Counted from the first letter of the stretch, positions 24,082-37,600 are shown. The stretch: DNA of 64,000 nucleotides from Siphonodentalium dalli (GCA_032622095.1 CP136063.1:269075426-269139425); one strand, 5' to 3'. The notes: generated by a model from the letters alone, not told the origin. Numbers and translations: made by a program.

Positions 24082-27000
24082 TATATGGTACATCGGTTGG
24101 AATTGTGTTCAAAGTTCCCGTGCATACAATTTGTTATCGTGATAGCCGACAAAAACATGGGCCATCCCACATATATACAGGTATACAATCAGTGTCCACG
24201 CTGTCGGTAGCCAAATTAGCCAATGGCTAATCTTTTTCGAATTTGGCTAATAAAAATTTCATTTGGCTAAAATTTTGGCTAAACTTTTTTTGACCCCAAA
24301 TATAGACTGGAAGCATGAATTTTTGGCAAGTGGGTTTTTAATTCTGTGATGTAAACGATCTATTCCGAAAACATCGTATACGTAAGTGGGAATATATCGC
24401 CGACTGTACAAAGGGAAACCCGATCGCGGACAGTACAAAGGGAAACCCGTCACTCTGCACGAAACAGCAAAAGGTCATATCATTATTTTACATTTAATCT
24501 GCTAATCCCCCATTGTCTGTCTGGTCACTCACGGGGCTCCTGCACAAGGCATGTTTATGATGACATTGTATTTATGACGGCCAAGGTTTATGAGCACCAA
24601 GTGTAAGACAATAGCTTAATCAGCCAAATGTGAATCACGACAGATATTTTGTGGCTATTTTTCGTCAATACGGATACATTCAAAATAATATGCATGCGTT
24701 TATGACAGATTGTAAGTTGATAATGGCGTAACAATATTAAGTTATTAGTTTCCAGATGTCACTTAGATATTTTCGCAAGGATAATTAATATTTAATGATT
24801 TAAAAGAAGAAAGTGGGGAAATGTCCGGTGGGGAAATGTCCGTATACCCAATCCTGTGTTACCCCCCCCCCCCCAAAATCACTCTTTCACATAAAGATTA
24901 ATAAATTTTTAATAAATGACATATATAAAAATATTTCTAGTTCATCAAAATTAGTTAAATTATTGTGTATTTTACCTGTGCCTGTTAGATTTGACGTTTT
25001 AGTCATTAATTGTGAACCGACCATAAAACGATGATTTAATTTGGCCATAGTTTTTTTTAATTTGGCCAAAAAATATTTGGCTAAAGTTTTTTTCATTTGG
25101 CTAATAAAATTGTCATTTGGCTAAACTTTTGGCTAAAGTTTTTTTCGGTCCAGCGCGAACACTGTATACAATCAACCATCCATAAGTTAAATTGTTTGTT
25201 GGTTAACAGGTCCTGTTTCTAAAGTGATGTTGACATGTGGAACTATGTAAACATGTCATATTTACTGTATTTGAGTGTTTATTTTTTAGTGTTTATTTTT
25301 TGACTTATCGTACTAGCTTGATAACACAGAAGGAATCAATTGTTTGGAAAATGTTTACTAAGTCCGTTCCGAAATCATATTTTTGTACCGAAAGTTGGTC
25401 CTATAAAAAATGTTTGGCCACAGCAGCTCATCAGGTACACCTCTGGTCTATAACAGATATAAAGCAATCTGTTATTTCATATATGGTTTCGGGAGTTAAG
25501 TGCACGACCTTATGGACAGACCAGTTCTCCCGTACAGACCAAGTCCTTGGCCTGTACGCTGAAAGCCAGAAAATTGCCTGCTGATTCCTCCAATATCGAA
25601 CTAGTATGAACTGTCAAAAGTATTTTATCACGCGCGATGGTAACAGTGCACTGTAAAAACGCGACGGTATTATTGTCCGAACACATAATATGGTTATAAA
25701 CTGTGTTGATAGTTTATAGGTGGTCTAACCACAAAATTGCACAAAGTAAAAACCGTGTTTTGTACGGTAAAAACCCAATCAAAAACAAAACGTAGTATAC
25801 ATTAACATTAGTTTACCTGTAATCAGAAAATAAACACATGTGTTAACCTCCATGTAGTTTTCCCGTTCATCAGTACATGTGAATGATTTAAGAACACATA
25901 TCCTCTATTCGCGAAGGAGCCTAAAATGCACAGCCTACCCGGGCCTAATTCCTGCCAGTATGAAGCGCAGACGTTATGAGAAACGTCATGATTCACGAGC
26001 TCCGGCGTGACGTATATCCGCCCGTGACGTCACACGTCAGGTGCGTGTAAGACAATTTAAAGGGATACATATTGAACGTGTGTCGCCCATAACAAAATAA
26101 ATTCGTATTATATAATCAACTGTACAGTTGGGATCTGGATATTATATAATTATTCCAAGAATAATTTGGGTGTATTATAATTCCGAGTTGCGGCCATTCC
26201 CTTAAGTTAGTTTAAGCTCTTTTTAAAGAGCGTGTTATTTGAGCATGTGCATGATTGAACCAACCCATTAACGAGTGTCCATAAATTTGTAAAAAATATA
26301 TCGTAATTGGGTACCACATGGCTATGTATATCGCGAAATTAATTATTACACCAACGAGGCGCGTTCACGTGATGGTATGGAAATCATAAGCGGGAAGTCC
26401 CATTTATAAATAATATCTTGAAAACATATTTTGTGTAAATGTTATACATCACGACTGCACTGTCGTGATTAAGGTTGCGATCTACTGTACTGTTGGGATG
26501 TGTATATTATATAATAATTCCAAGATTAATTTTAGTGAAATGATTCCGACTTTTTGCCATTCCCTTAGGTTGATGTAGCTCATTTAAAGAGCGTTGTTCC
26601 TTGAGATGTGCGTGATTGGCACCACACAATTAAGGATTGTTTATAAATTTGTATGCTTATCGTAAATGGGTACCAGGTTTCCTGTGTCCACTGCGAAATT
26701 AATGATTATAACAACAGGGCGCGTTCACGTGGTGGTATGGAAATCATAAGGGGGAGTTGTGTTTATAAATAACACCATTAAGGAGTGTTATACATTTGTA
26801 TAATATATCGTAAATGGGTACCAAAATGGCTGTGCCGACCGTATAATTAATGATTATAACAACGAGGCGCGTTCACGTGGTGGTAGGGCGATCATAAGGG
26901 GGGTGTTGTGTTTATAAATAATATCGTGAATACTCCATTTAGTGTAAATGTTATGCATCACAAATATATATTCATTCATTTGACAATATTTAAGTTCCCG

Positions 27001-28066
27001 TTCCGATGACACACCCAGTAAGGCGCACGACGCTCCCACTGAATTATAAGTTAACAATTTTTAGGTTGGGTTATCACATAATGTATACGAGTTCTGTGCT
27101 GGGTATTTTTGTGAAATAAAACGTTAAACAAAAGTTTAAGAGTTTGTCAAATAAGGTGATAATGGTGAAAATATCAAAATTAGGAGGTAAAATAAATACG
27201 TCAAACAGTCTACAGGGCCAAAAGAACCCTCTATCGCAGAACATCTCGCTATGGGTTCCATATATCGTAGCTTTGTGTGACCCACATTATGTGAGTATAG
27301 GGGGGTGCACTATAGCAGAAGAGTCCACAATTAGAGGTACCATGTCTTACCCACCGGAAGCTGACATAAGCTAATGATAGGTAGAGCACTCTGCTGTATA
27401 GGCAGTTTCTGATATAGTCATAAAGAGTAGGAAAATAAAAGATAGCAGAAACCCAGAGAACACATACAAATTTCGTGTTATGATTTATATTTCATAATAA
27501 TATTTAATTTAATCATTGTATGATCAACGTTATGTGAAAAAGAAATAATCAAAAAAGCGAGGCCCCCTGGTCATTTCTGTAAATTTAGTACCCGTGAGGT
27601 CTCCATGTCGTTACTGTACATTTATTAACCACGAGTTTCCCAGTCCGGAGCCCCCGTCTTTGTAAAATAATTGCGCTTAACATGTATATGCATATGTAAA
27701 CCATAATATTTATATACTTATTAAAAGATACTAACACTGAAAATTTTCAATTATCGAATTATCCACACACTATCGTGACAGGTTATTTCGTTTACTTGAT
27801 CAAGGGAGGTCCCGTTGTTTGATCATCGGCAACCATAATTCCGTATTAAAATAAATAAATGATAAACAAATCCTCATGCAACTAAGCAGCCCAGTGCAAA
27901 GGCCAAACATGCAGCAAACATCCACACATCACACGACAACATGTCCATCCTACACTTGTCATGATAATTGATATATAGGGCTGTTGTTAGTAAGTAATTA
28001 AATTACAAACCTATACACATGACATGGTGAACGCTCTTTATGTAGAGTATATAACAGTTATGTATA
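24082..28066. repeat. Unit E, second tandem copy (E2)
   Basis: Begins with the same TATATGGTACATCGG landmark as E1 and is split 110 bp later by a hAT-like element. Removing that element and one copy of its TSD leaves 3002 bp, matching E1 (3004 bp) almost exactly. It lacks the 1018 bp insertion of E1. Differences from E1 and E3 are scattered point changes at roughly the 1-2 percent level by eye. Confidence 0.9.
24190..25164. mobile_element. Non-autonomous hAT-like transposon, 975 bp, 8-bp TSD
   Basis: Ends are CAGTGTCCACGCTG and the complement of CAGTGTTCGCGCTGG, matching the CAGTG start typical of hAT termini. TATACAAT is duplicated at 24182-24189 and 25165-25172, an 8-bp TSD as expected for hAT. 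E1 keeps the empty site near 20152, with the TSD word once. Both ends carry a cluster of TTTGGCTAA words, in both orientations on the left, resembling the subterminal transposase-binding repeats of hAT elements. No transposase frame is present. A C-run lies at 24862-24873. Confidence 0.92.
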
Positions 28067-30353
28067 TATATGGTACATCGGTTGGAATTGTGTTCAAAGT
28101 TCCCGTGCATACAATTTGTTATCGTGATAGCCGACAAAAACATGGGCCATCCCACATATATACAGGTGAACAATCAACCATCCATAAGTTAAATTGTTTG
28201 TTGGTTAACAGGTCCTGTTTCTAAAGTGGTGTTGACATGTGGAACTATGTAAACATGTCATATTTACTGTATTTGAGTGTTTATTTTTTAGTGTTTATTT
28301 TTTGACTTATCGTACTAGCTTGATAACACAGAAGGAATCAATTGTTTGGAAAATGTTTACTAAGTCCGTTCCGAAATCATATTTTTGTACCGAAAGTTGG
28401 TCCTATAAAAAATGTTTGGCCACAGCAGCTCATCAGGTACACCTCTGGTCTATAACAGATATAAAGCAATCTGTTATTTCATATATGGTTTCGGGAGTTA
28501 AGTGCACGACCTTATGGACAGACCAGTTCTCCCGTACAGACCAAGTCCTTGGCCTGTACGCTGAAAGCCAGAAAATTGCCTGCTGATTCCTCCAATATCG
28601 AACTAGTATGAACTGTCAAAAGTATTTTATCACGCGCGATGGTAACAGTGCACTGTAAAAACGCGACGGTATTATTGTCCGAACACATAATATGGTTATA
28701 AACTGTGTTGATAGTTTATAGGTGGTCTAACCACAAAATTGCACAAAGTAAAAACCGTGTTTTGTACGGTAAAAACCCAATCAAAAACAAAACGTAGTAT
28801 ACATTAACATTAGTTTACCTGTAATCAGAAAATAAACACATGTATTAACCTCCATGTAGTTTTCCCGTTCGTCAGTACATGTGAATGATTTAAGAACACA
28901 TATCCTCTATTCGCGAAGGAGCCTAAAATGCACAGCCTACCCGGGCCTAATTCCTGCCAGTATGAAGCGCAGACGTTGTGAGAAACGTCATGATTCACGA
29001 GCTCCCGTGTGACGTATATCCGCCCGTGACGTCACACGTCAGGTGCGTGTAAGACAATTTAAAGGGATACATATTGAACGTGTGTCGCCCATAACAAAAT
29101 AAATTCGTATTATATAATCAACTGTACTATTGGGATGTGGATATTATATAATTATTCCAAGAATAATTTGGGTGTATTATAATTCCGAGTTGCGGCCATT
29201 CCCTTAAGTTAGTTTAAGCTCTTTTTAAAGAGCGTGTTATTTGAGCATGTGCATGATTGAACCAACCCATTAACGAGTGTCCATAAATTTGTAAAAATAT
29301 ATCGTAATTGGGTACCACATGGCTATGTTTATCGCGAAATTAATTATTACACCAACGAGTCGCGTCCACGTGATGGTATGGAAATCATAAGCGGGAAGTC
29401 CCATTTATAAATAATATCTTGAAAACATATTTTGTGTAAATGTTATACATCACGACTGCACTGTCGTGATTAAGGTTGCGATCTACTGTACTGTTGGGAT
29501 GTGTATATTATATAATAATTCCAAGATTAATTTTAGTGAAATGATTCCGACTTTTTACCATTCCCTTAGGTTGATGTAGCTCATTTAAAGAGCGTTGTTC
29601 CTTGAGATGTGCGTGATTGGCACCACACAATTAAGGAGTGTTTATAAATTTGTATGATTATCGTAAATGGGTACCAGGTTTCCTGTGTCCACTGCGAAAT
29701 TAATGATTATAACAACAGGGCGCGTTCACGTGGTGGTATGGAAATCATAAGGGGGAGTTGTGTTTATAAATAACACCATTAAGGAGTGTTATACATTTGT
29801 ATAATATATCGTAAATGGTACCAAAATGGCTGTGCCGACCGTATAATTAATGATTATAACAACGAGGCGCGTTCACGTGGTGGTAGGGCGACCATAAGGG
29901 GGGTGTTGTGTTTATAAATAATATCGTGAATACTCCATTTTGTGTAAATGTTATGCATCACAAATATATATTCATTCATTTGGCAATATTTAAGTTCCCG
30001 TTCCGATGACCCATCCAGTAAGGCGCACGACACTCCCACTGAATTATAAGTTAACAATTTTTAGGTTGGGTTATCACATAATGTATACGAGTTCTGTGCT
30101 GGGTATTTTTGTGAAATAAAACGTTAAACAAAAGTTTAAGAGCTTGTCAAATAAGGTGATAATGGTGAAAATATCAAAATTAGGAGGTAAAATAAATACG
30201 TCAAACAGTCTACAGGGCCAAAAGAACCCTCTATCGCAGAACATCTCGCTATGGGTTCCATATATCGTAGCTTTGTGTGACCCACATTATGTGAGTAGAG
30301 GGGGGGGTGCCCTATAGCAGAAGAGTCCACAATTAGAGGTACCATGTCTTACC
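28067..30353. repeat. Unit E, third copy (E3), truncated
   Basis: Follows E2 head to tail and is near identical to it, but stops after 2287 bp inside the region corresponding to block B, where it joins block A' at a short shared CAC word. It carries neither of the two transposons found in the other E copies, so it shows the empty state for the E1 insertion. Confidence 0.9.
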
Positions 30354-32754
30354 CACACCAGGTTCTATTCATAAACAAATTAAAAATTTGGCATAAAGAA
30401 CTGTATTAAACAAATGTCTGTGCGAATGACTGGATCATTGACGACTCAGGCAGACATATACTGGGTAATCCTTTTGACAGTGTGTTCTGGGCCCCAAACA
30501 ATAGATATACATGTAACAAAACTTCAAAAAATGATATCTGGTCACACTGAGCGTTGATGGGTACGTTCCTCGACTCGAATCAATTATTTGTTACACCCGA
30601 AGCCAAAGAAATAGTAATTTACGACGGTCTGATCAGATTGAGTACCTACCTTTAATGTTACACATATCTGCTGCACACATAACCACACATAGCAGCATTG
30701 GGTGCGTTTTCAACGCTGATATAACAGCTTTAAACGCCAATAACCTTACATGTATATTTAGTACCCACTGGTGAGTGTTATTGACAATATATTGTGCATC
30801 TTAAAGGCATACCGGTACATGTAATCTGGTTTTATTGTTTAATAGCATTACTATTGGCAGTTAATAATGTGATTGTGTTTAGTAGATTTTTTTGAATTTG
30901 TTGGTTGCATGGTTTGGTTTTCAAATTTTTAAAAACTTGAAAGCTCTGTATCAGTCTATGAGAACAAAATAATTGTTCATAGCACTTTTAGAACTGTAGG
31001 TCTAGTTGGTTTTATTTATATATTAATGGAAAGCTTTTTCGACATTGATTTCAATTGATTACAAATGTAAATAGAAATATTAAAGGGGCACACCAGGTTT
31101 GATATATTTTTCTTGTACTCTACATGAGATAAAAAGTTTATGTGTACCGGTACCTACATGTATCCCATAGTATGGTACACTTAGTGTCAATGTTTGGCCA
31201 CTCGTCGTTCGTCCTTCCATCTGTACCGGGTACGTCTGTCTGTCCCTCCGTAGACACTTTAGGCATAATGCGATAACTCTAACATTTTCTATTTGATTGA
31301 AACCAAATTTTGTACAGTATATATATAGGTTTCACATCCCAAAATACAGTTCGAGTTCGAATATGGGTTTGATCCAAGATTTTGTTTACAGAGTTATGGC
31401 CCTTTTTACTTAGAATTCACGCATGCTGCCAAAACTCCCACATTTTTTTTATCTGATTGACAACAAATTTGATATGTGAGATTGTCAGCCCAAAATACAG
31501 ATCAAGTTCGAATATGGGTTTGATCCGATTTATTTTAAAGGAGTTATGACCCCTTTTTTTAATTCCAAATTTTAATTTTAAAACAAATGTTTATCTTGAA
31601 TTTCCTCGGCTCAATTTAACAGGCAAAACATATTAAAAAACTTTATATAATAACAAAATTATTTAATTAAACAAAAATTGTCATTGACACTAATTTGTTT
31701 TAATTGTATATCATTAATTAGGTGTGATGTCCTGTTTTGAAAATGGGCAGATTGTATTGCAATAGTTGCATGTAATATAATGATATCAATATCCAATATC
31801 CAGACTATATGAGTGTACCTTTAATATATGTCATTCCAAGCGAAATCTGTTATTAATTGAGTGATGACATATGTTACAAAGCTCTAGGCGGTGGTTGTAT
31901 GAAGGTAAAGATAAACAACCTGTTGGCTGGATAATTATTTATCCTATCTGTCAAATTGATTAATGGCTAAACCGTTGGATCTCACAGTGAGGGTCCTTGT
32001 ATGAATAGGGACAGAGTTATGAGATTTAAAACGACTCACCCCACCCCAAATACTTTAACCCCTTATTAAGACAAACTATATAATATGAGCTTTTGATTTT
32101 ATATTTAAATACTGATATATGTATTACTGTGATAATATCTTTGACCAATTATCAGTTATAGCTAATCGCTATCGCCAAGGTATGGGTTAAACATCTGCCA
32201 ATCGTGATCGGCCTCTCGTTTTATATTTGGTTCACATAGGGGCAGAAATATGAGATTTACCCATATGTACTGTATGATAACTGTTAACCTTGTGGGTTGA
32301 TTTATGAGCTGGGTTTGAACCACATAATTGGTGGGAGGGTTTCTGGGATTTCCCCCCCCCTAACTTTGGTATTCAGTGGAAAATATGTTGTAACTAGACC
32401 AACAAATGGCCACATTTAGAATAATTCTAACTTTATGAACTTGAAGTACCAGTTGTAAAATTATTCAATCATGTGAGATTGAAGCCACATGGACATCCAT
32501 GTTGGTCGGTTGATAGAGGTTTATCGTCGTTTCAGCTGCTATGCCATATCACAACATCAGTTTTACTGGTTGAATGACCACACTAAAAGTTAATTGCCCC
32601 ACCCCACCAAACGGGCACACATGTTAGTCAGCTTTGGTTCGTTAATTAAGCTAGCTTATGTTCATATTAACATTTAGTATGCTACATGTAGATTAAACAA
32701 ATTGAAAAATAATTACAATTGAAGAAAATTAATTGATGGCCTTATGAATCCTTT
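30354..32754. repeat. Duplicated block A', second copy
   Basis: Near-identical to 9682-12078 across 2.4 kb, including the two internal ~120 bp repeats (about 31284-31400 and 31440-31550). The left edge joins truncated E3; the right edge continues into 32755-35098, which is not in the first copy. Confidence 0.9.
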
Positions 32755-32769
32755 AGTCAAATTCATTAA

Positions 32770-32925
32770 TGCGCTTACGCGTATTTAGCTCCTATTGCGC
32801 TTGAGCTCAATAAGGAATCTCTTATTGCACTTAAGCGCAATAAGGACTATTCCTTTTTTCGCTTATTGCGCTTAAGTGCAATAAGGGATTCCTTATTACG
32901 CTTACGCTTAAGCTCAATTATTTAT
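32770..32925. repeat. Cluster of near-palindromic 24-mers
   Basis: Four or so successive units read CTTATTGC-(A/G)CTTAAG-(C/T)GCAATAAG or close variants, each almost self-complementary. They sit between GCGCTTACGCG-like words at both ends. The cluster could extrude as cruciforms. Family not recognised. Confidence 0.75.
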
Positions 32926-33846
32926 TAAATGTCAATTTGGCATCCCATAGTATTCAGCATCAATTATATATACTTATCTCAATGCCTTTGTTAAGGAAAT
33001 GAGAAATAAATTAATTGAGCCTGGGGTCATGTGAGGGAGGGGTAGTGATGGCACCACCGATGACCTCATGGAGAGATTGATTCAAGAAGACTGATTTTCA
33101 AATTGATTTATTGTGATATTTTAATGCTATTAATTTTCACTAAATGAATCAAAATATAGTCAAGTGGTTAGCTCATACTTTTGAATAACTTTTCAAGTAT
33201 CATGTAACTAAATAAAATATATGAATACAAGATTTGCCAATAAACTGATCCCCACAAATGACTCTCACTAGTTAGCTGACTTGAAATTGAATCATGGATC
33301 CTGGATTGAGATTACAGATTTACTATCATGGGAATCATGGGAATGCGAGCTGACAATTTGAGTCAAGTCAATCCTCGCACCTATTCTCAAATCTCAACGG
33401 CAATTTTGATGGAATTTTTAATTTTTTAATTGGAATGAAATCATCTACTATAAATGGCAATTATCTTATATTTTGCTGTGTGGCAAACATCAGCTTCTGG
33501 CAGGATTTAATTGATTTATTGTAGGTCAATATGACCGATTTCGCAGATTCCTGCAGCTGTAGAGTCGACTCAATTAGATTTATTGTAGAATGTTTGGCTA
33601 CTAGTAATACTAGTAACAGCCTTGAGCTACAGCTATGTATTAACACATTACCTCAATACACCTTCCACATTAATAGGGTTATATATTTTATGCCAAATGA
33701 TTGATACTTGAAAAAATTCAAATTAGTCATTTTAAATTTACTAGTAGTGGTAGTATTACTATAGGTCAACATGACCGCTTTCGCAGATTGCTGCAAGGAT
33801 ACGTACTACGTTCATGATTGAACTAGTATTACTAGTAACTGTTGCG

Positions 33847-34223
33847 GAATAGGTCACTCTCACCGGTTTTCTGTGATAAAGTTACCCAGGTTCCTAAATT
33901 TGTGATAAAGTTACCCAGGTTGGAGATAATTGTGATAAAGTTACCCAGGTTAAGCAAATCTCACAATATCAACTCGATTTAATAGTGACAGAGGGAAATA
34001 TTGTTCAGTTTTGGTAAGTAATAGCCCTTATTAAGCATACATTAGGACATATTAGTACTGTAGTTCGTCATTTTGATCGCAAAAATCAATAATTTGTTGT
34101 TAAACATAAAATGTTATTAACCTGGGTAACTTTATCACAATCCTCTCCAACCTGGGTAACTTTATCAAAATTTCAGGAACCTGGGTACCTTTATCACAGA
34201 AAACCGGTGAGAGTGACCTATTC
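33847..34223. mobile_element. 377 bp foldback element with internally repeated arms
   Basis: The outer ends GAATAGGTCACTCTCACCGG (33847-33866) and its complement at 34204-34223 bound arms of about 115 bp. Each arm carries three spaced direct copies of a 20-mer, GTGATAAAGTTACCCAGGTT on the left and its complement on the right (one right copy has a changed base). The ~150 bp loop is non-coding. No TSD is evident. Confidence 0.8.
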
Positions 34224-35073
34224 AGTGTGTTGTGGCACAAACTGTCTTGTACATCCATAATTCCATTGAAATTGAATATGTACTCCAGCTAGATTTAAGT
34301 CCAGTTGAGTCCAAAATCCTAATTGTATTGTCAAATTCCACTGTGGTTGGTACAATACTACTAGTACATTCCATTCTGTTGCTACTGCTAGCCACATTGT
34401 TGTTGTTCAACTTGTTGTGTTCCAGTAGTCACTTGCAGTTGGCAATATTTGATCACGTGTGTTGTGGTTTTCTTCTTGTGAGAATGATCGCTGGTGTATA
34501 ATCAGTTTGTGTGTGTTTACTCTCTGAGGTTCCCAAATTCTTTCGTTGTGAAACGAGTGTTACCGCTGACAAAATTCCAATTCAATCAAAATGTCAACAA
34601 CATGTGAATGTCAACATCACGATTCACGGTCAGTCAGTGTCACCAGAACTTCGATTCAAATCCAATTTTTAATCAGTTTTACCAGGCAATAGTCGTTGAA
34701 TTCATATGGAAGGATGTAACGTTCCCACTCAACGCCACATTCATTTTCCCTAAACTACGATAATACGTGTTCTAACCAATTAAGTTTGAATTTAGCAAGA
34801 GAAAAAACTTTTTCGCGTCATTGTTATAAGTACGCAAAATTGCATATAGCGCATGCGCGAAAATTAAATTTTACTTCCGTCGAGAAAAAGACAGAACGAT
34901 GAGGCTGAAAGTAATTTAGCAGGAATACAATTTTGCGCATGCGCATAACGCAACACCCTGTGCTATGTACTATTAAGTGCCAACCGGATTTTCATCGCGT
35001 CGAAATTCTGTTTCATGGTATTCAGTGTAAAAATTAATGACGTCATTCACGCCTAAACTTGAAAAGCAACACA

Positions 35074-35118
35074 GCGCCTGCGGCGCTGTGGTGGTTGCTA
35101 TTAGCAACCACCCCGGTG
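35074..35118. repeat. Cluster of perfect short hairpins at the C' edge
   Basis: Three adjacent palindromes: CAGCGCC-tgc-GGCGCTG, GGTTGCTA-t-TAGCAACC and CCACC-cc-GGTGG. The C/C' homology starts inside the second one (35099), so the duplication breakpoint lies in a hairpin stem. Confidence 0.75.
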
Positions 35119-36765
35119 GGTGTTTATACCTAAGGCGCGTGTGAATAATGACGTCATATAATTTTTTCTATATAATTCAATACGATGGAAGAAAATTCAG
35201 GGGAGTGTATGCTTTTTTGAAGAATTAACACGTGACTTCCGCTCGTCACTGCGCAGAATCCAGCAGAAACTACAGGGTGCTCAGATATAGCGGATGAATA
35301 CTCAAACAACAACAACAACTGATCAAATTAATTCCCAGGTTCTAGGTACTCAGTTCTTACAGTCTTTTCACCTGATAAACATCATTGGGATATTACAAGC
35401 ATAATAAGTAAATAACTAATTATTCCCCGTCTAGCGACCGCCCTGCAATCCGGCTTACGGCAATTTAAGTGGTCCAGAAATTACTACCATATATCCCATA
35501 GCCTTCACCTTGAACTTAGCCGCCATATCAAACATTTTTGACAAATCGACAGTAGATTAAATATTGCTCGCTTGATTTCGTGAATTACGTTTTCTCCACT
35601 TCAACACTGTCGACAATTACTGAGTTAGGCTGTTAGAGACAACAATGATAAAGATTCAAGAATCATTCAATCAACCAAAACGTTAAACTTTCAACAGTTC
35701 AAGTTCATCATAATGGAAATTTAAAAAAATCAAACGATTCAAAGAAAGAATTCTGTGTTGCGTGCAATGTACAGATGTATAGGCCTATTGCAATTGTAGT
35801 ATGTTTCCTAATTCATAGTTACCGTCTTATCATGTGTGATTCAATCAGTCCATAACTGATTACAATTCAAGGAAGTGATATCTGATGAAGATTTTGTCGG
35901 TGCAGTTGTGAACACATACATGGTCATCACATGGTCCTGGAGGCATCAGGGCATTGTTCTTCAAATCCAAGTTTTTTAAAGGTAGGTATGTTTGCTTTAA
36001 AAATTAAGTTTGATTATTATTTCATTTAAATGTTTTTCATCATTTGACAATTTGTCGTCGTCATTCGTTACTGTCGTCAGTATCACAGTCAGTGTGTACG
36101 TTTGTCGTCATGTCGTCATGTTTTGTTGTCGTCTGTTGTTTTTCGTCCTTGGTAGTTTGTCGTCATGTTTATTGTTGGTCGTTCGTTTTCATCCTTTGTT
36201 TATTTGTCATCAGTCGTGTTTTTCGTGGCAAGTACACCGCGGCCCAACTGTTGTTAGCCAGTGGAGCCGCGGTGTACAATGTAGTTGCATTTCGACCGCG
36301 GTGGCAATGCTAACTGCACTGTGGTTAAGTGGAAACTAGTTTTGTCCAGCAGGGTACATTATATCCCGTAGATTTTCGACTAGGATTGCCTAAGCACAAA
36401 CCAGGCGAACACATAATTTTGAAACCCGTAGGCCTGGGTTGATGTGTTTGTCGTCCAGACATTTTTCGTCGTCGATCAATCGACGTCGTGTTTGTCGTTG
36501 GCCGTTTGTTTTTTCGTCATCAGTAATTTTTCGTCATCGATCGTTCGATATCGTGTTAGTCATTGGCCGTTTGTTTTTCGTCATCAGTCATTTTTCGTTG
36601 TCTGTCGGTATTTCTCTTCGTTGTTGTTTGTTGTCATTTGTCATCGTCATCCTCGTCATTTATCGGTCATTTGCCACCATTCATCAGCCAGTGTCTTTTT
36701 TCGTTAGTTGTTTTTTATCGTCGATCATTTGTTCATTTGTCGTTGGTTGTTTTTCGGAACTTCTG
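35099..36765. repeat. Duplicated block C', second copy
   Basis: Direct copy of 12852-14576, with indels (for example the loss of a CTGTGAA segment and different TCGTC-array lengths). The pair looks more diverged than A/A'. The right part is the same TCGTCATT-like degenerate array. The homology ends at CGGAACTTCTG (36765), where a different repeat takes over. Confidence 0.85.
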
Positions 36766-37600
36766 TCTGTGTGTGGGTCTTATAGAATCAAAAACTGCTT
36801 AACTATCTATCCCACTCAAATTTAGTATGATCCCGGAAAGGGGCGGGTCCAATTTAATGAGTGACCATGTCCTTGATAATGACCTCGCTACATGTACATG
36901 TAGGTATATGCTCATATATTATTGGCATGTGTCTGGACCTCAACCAATCGATTGGTACATGTATGCAGCCCTTTTAATTCAGATTGTTTGGCTTCGGCAA
37001 TCCGCTACGGCAACAATATGACCCAGTTTGCTTCAGCAAATTGCTTCGGCAATGCTGATTGCGTGCCGGTAGCCAATTATGAAGGCTGTGTACGTAGGCT
37101 TCTTTCATCCTGGAAACAATATGGGCAGGTCTAATTTCACATTATGCGACTGTCCTTGACATTGACCTACTGGTAGCGCACATACGCTCATGTGTTTCTG
37201 GACCTCGACTGATCGTTTGTCCAGATGCTGTATATTTTGTCCAAACGGAGGCGATCATAGAGAAATCCCTAAATAGCGCGGAAGAAGTCAGTCACATCAC
37301 TTGGTCTATTATATTATATTTTGGAACTTCTGTCTCTGTGTGTTATAGACTCGAAAATTGCACAACTGATCTGACTAAAATTTGGTAATGCACCAAAGGT
37401 CTACGGTACATGTACTTTGATCCCGGGAACTATATGGGTAGGTCTAAGTTCATGTGCGACTGTGTCCGTGACTGCGACCTCGATATAGACCTGCGACCTC
37501 GATATTGTACATGTATACCGGTAGGCAACGTTGTTCCCTAAATAGGCCGGATGAAGTCAGGCACATCAGCAGTCGACATAAATTTCGACTCAGTATATCA
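36750..37600. repeat. Diverged tandem repeat, ~560 bp unit
   Basis: GGAACTTCTGTCTGTGTGTG near 36756 recurs as GGAACTTCTGTCTCTGTGTG near 37322. Both are followed by GATCCCGG, a GGGTCTAA/GGGTCCAA segment and a GCGACTGT or AATGACCTCG segment, and both units end with GATGAAGTCAG- or GAAGAAGTCAG-like words. It replaces the MITE-bearing spacer of the first copy. Confidence 0.6.

Larger units (their letters stand above)
32755..35098. other. 2.3 kb interval unique to the second large copy
   Basis: Occupies the A'-C' gap where the first copy has block B. It contains a palindromic repeat cluster, a 377 bp foldback and strong short hairpins near 35074-35118, each listed separately. Two related segments around 33523 and 33763 share AGGTCAA(T/C)ATGACCG. 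No credible gene; the 89-codon frame at 34232-34501 resembles nothing I know. Confidence 0.6.
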
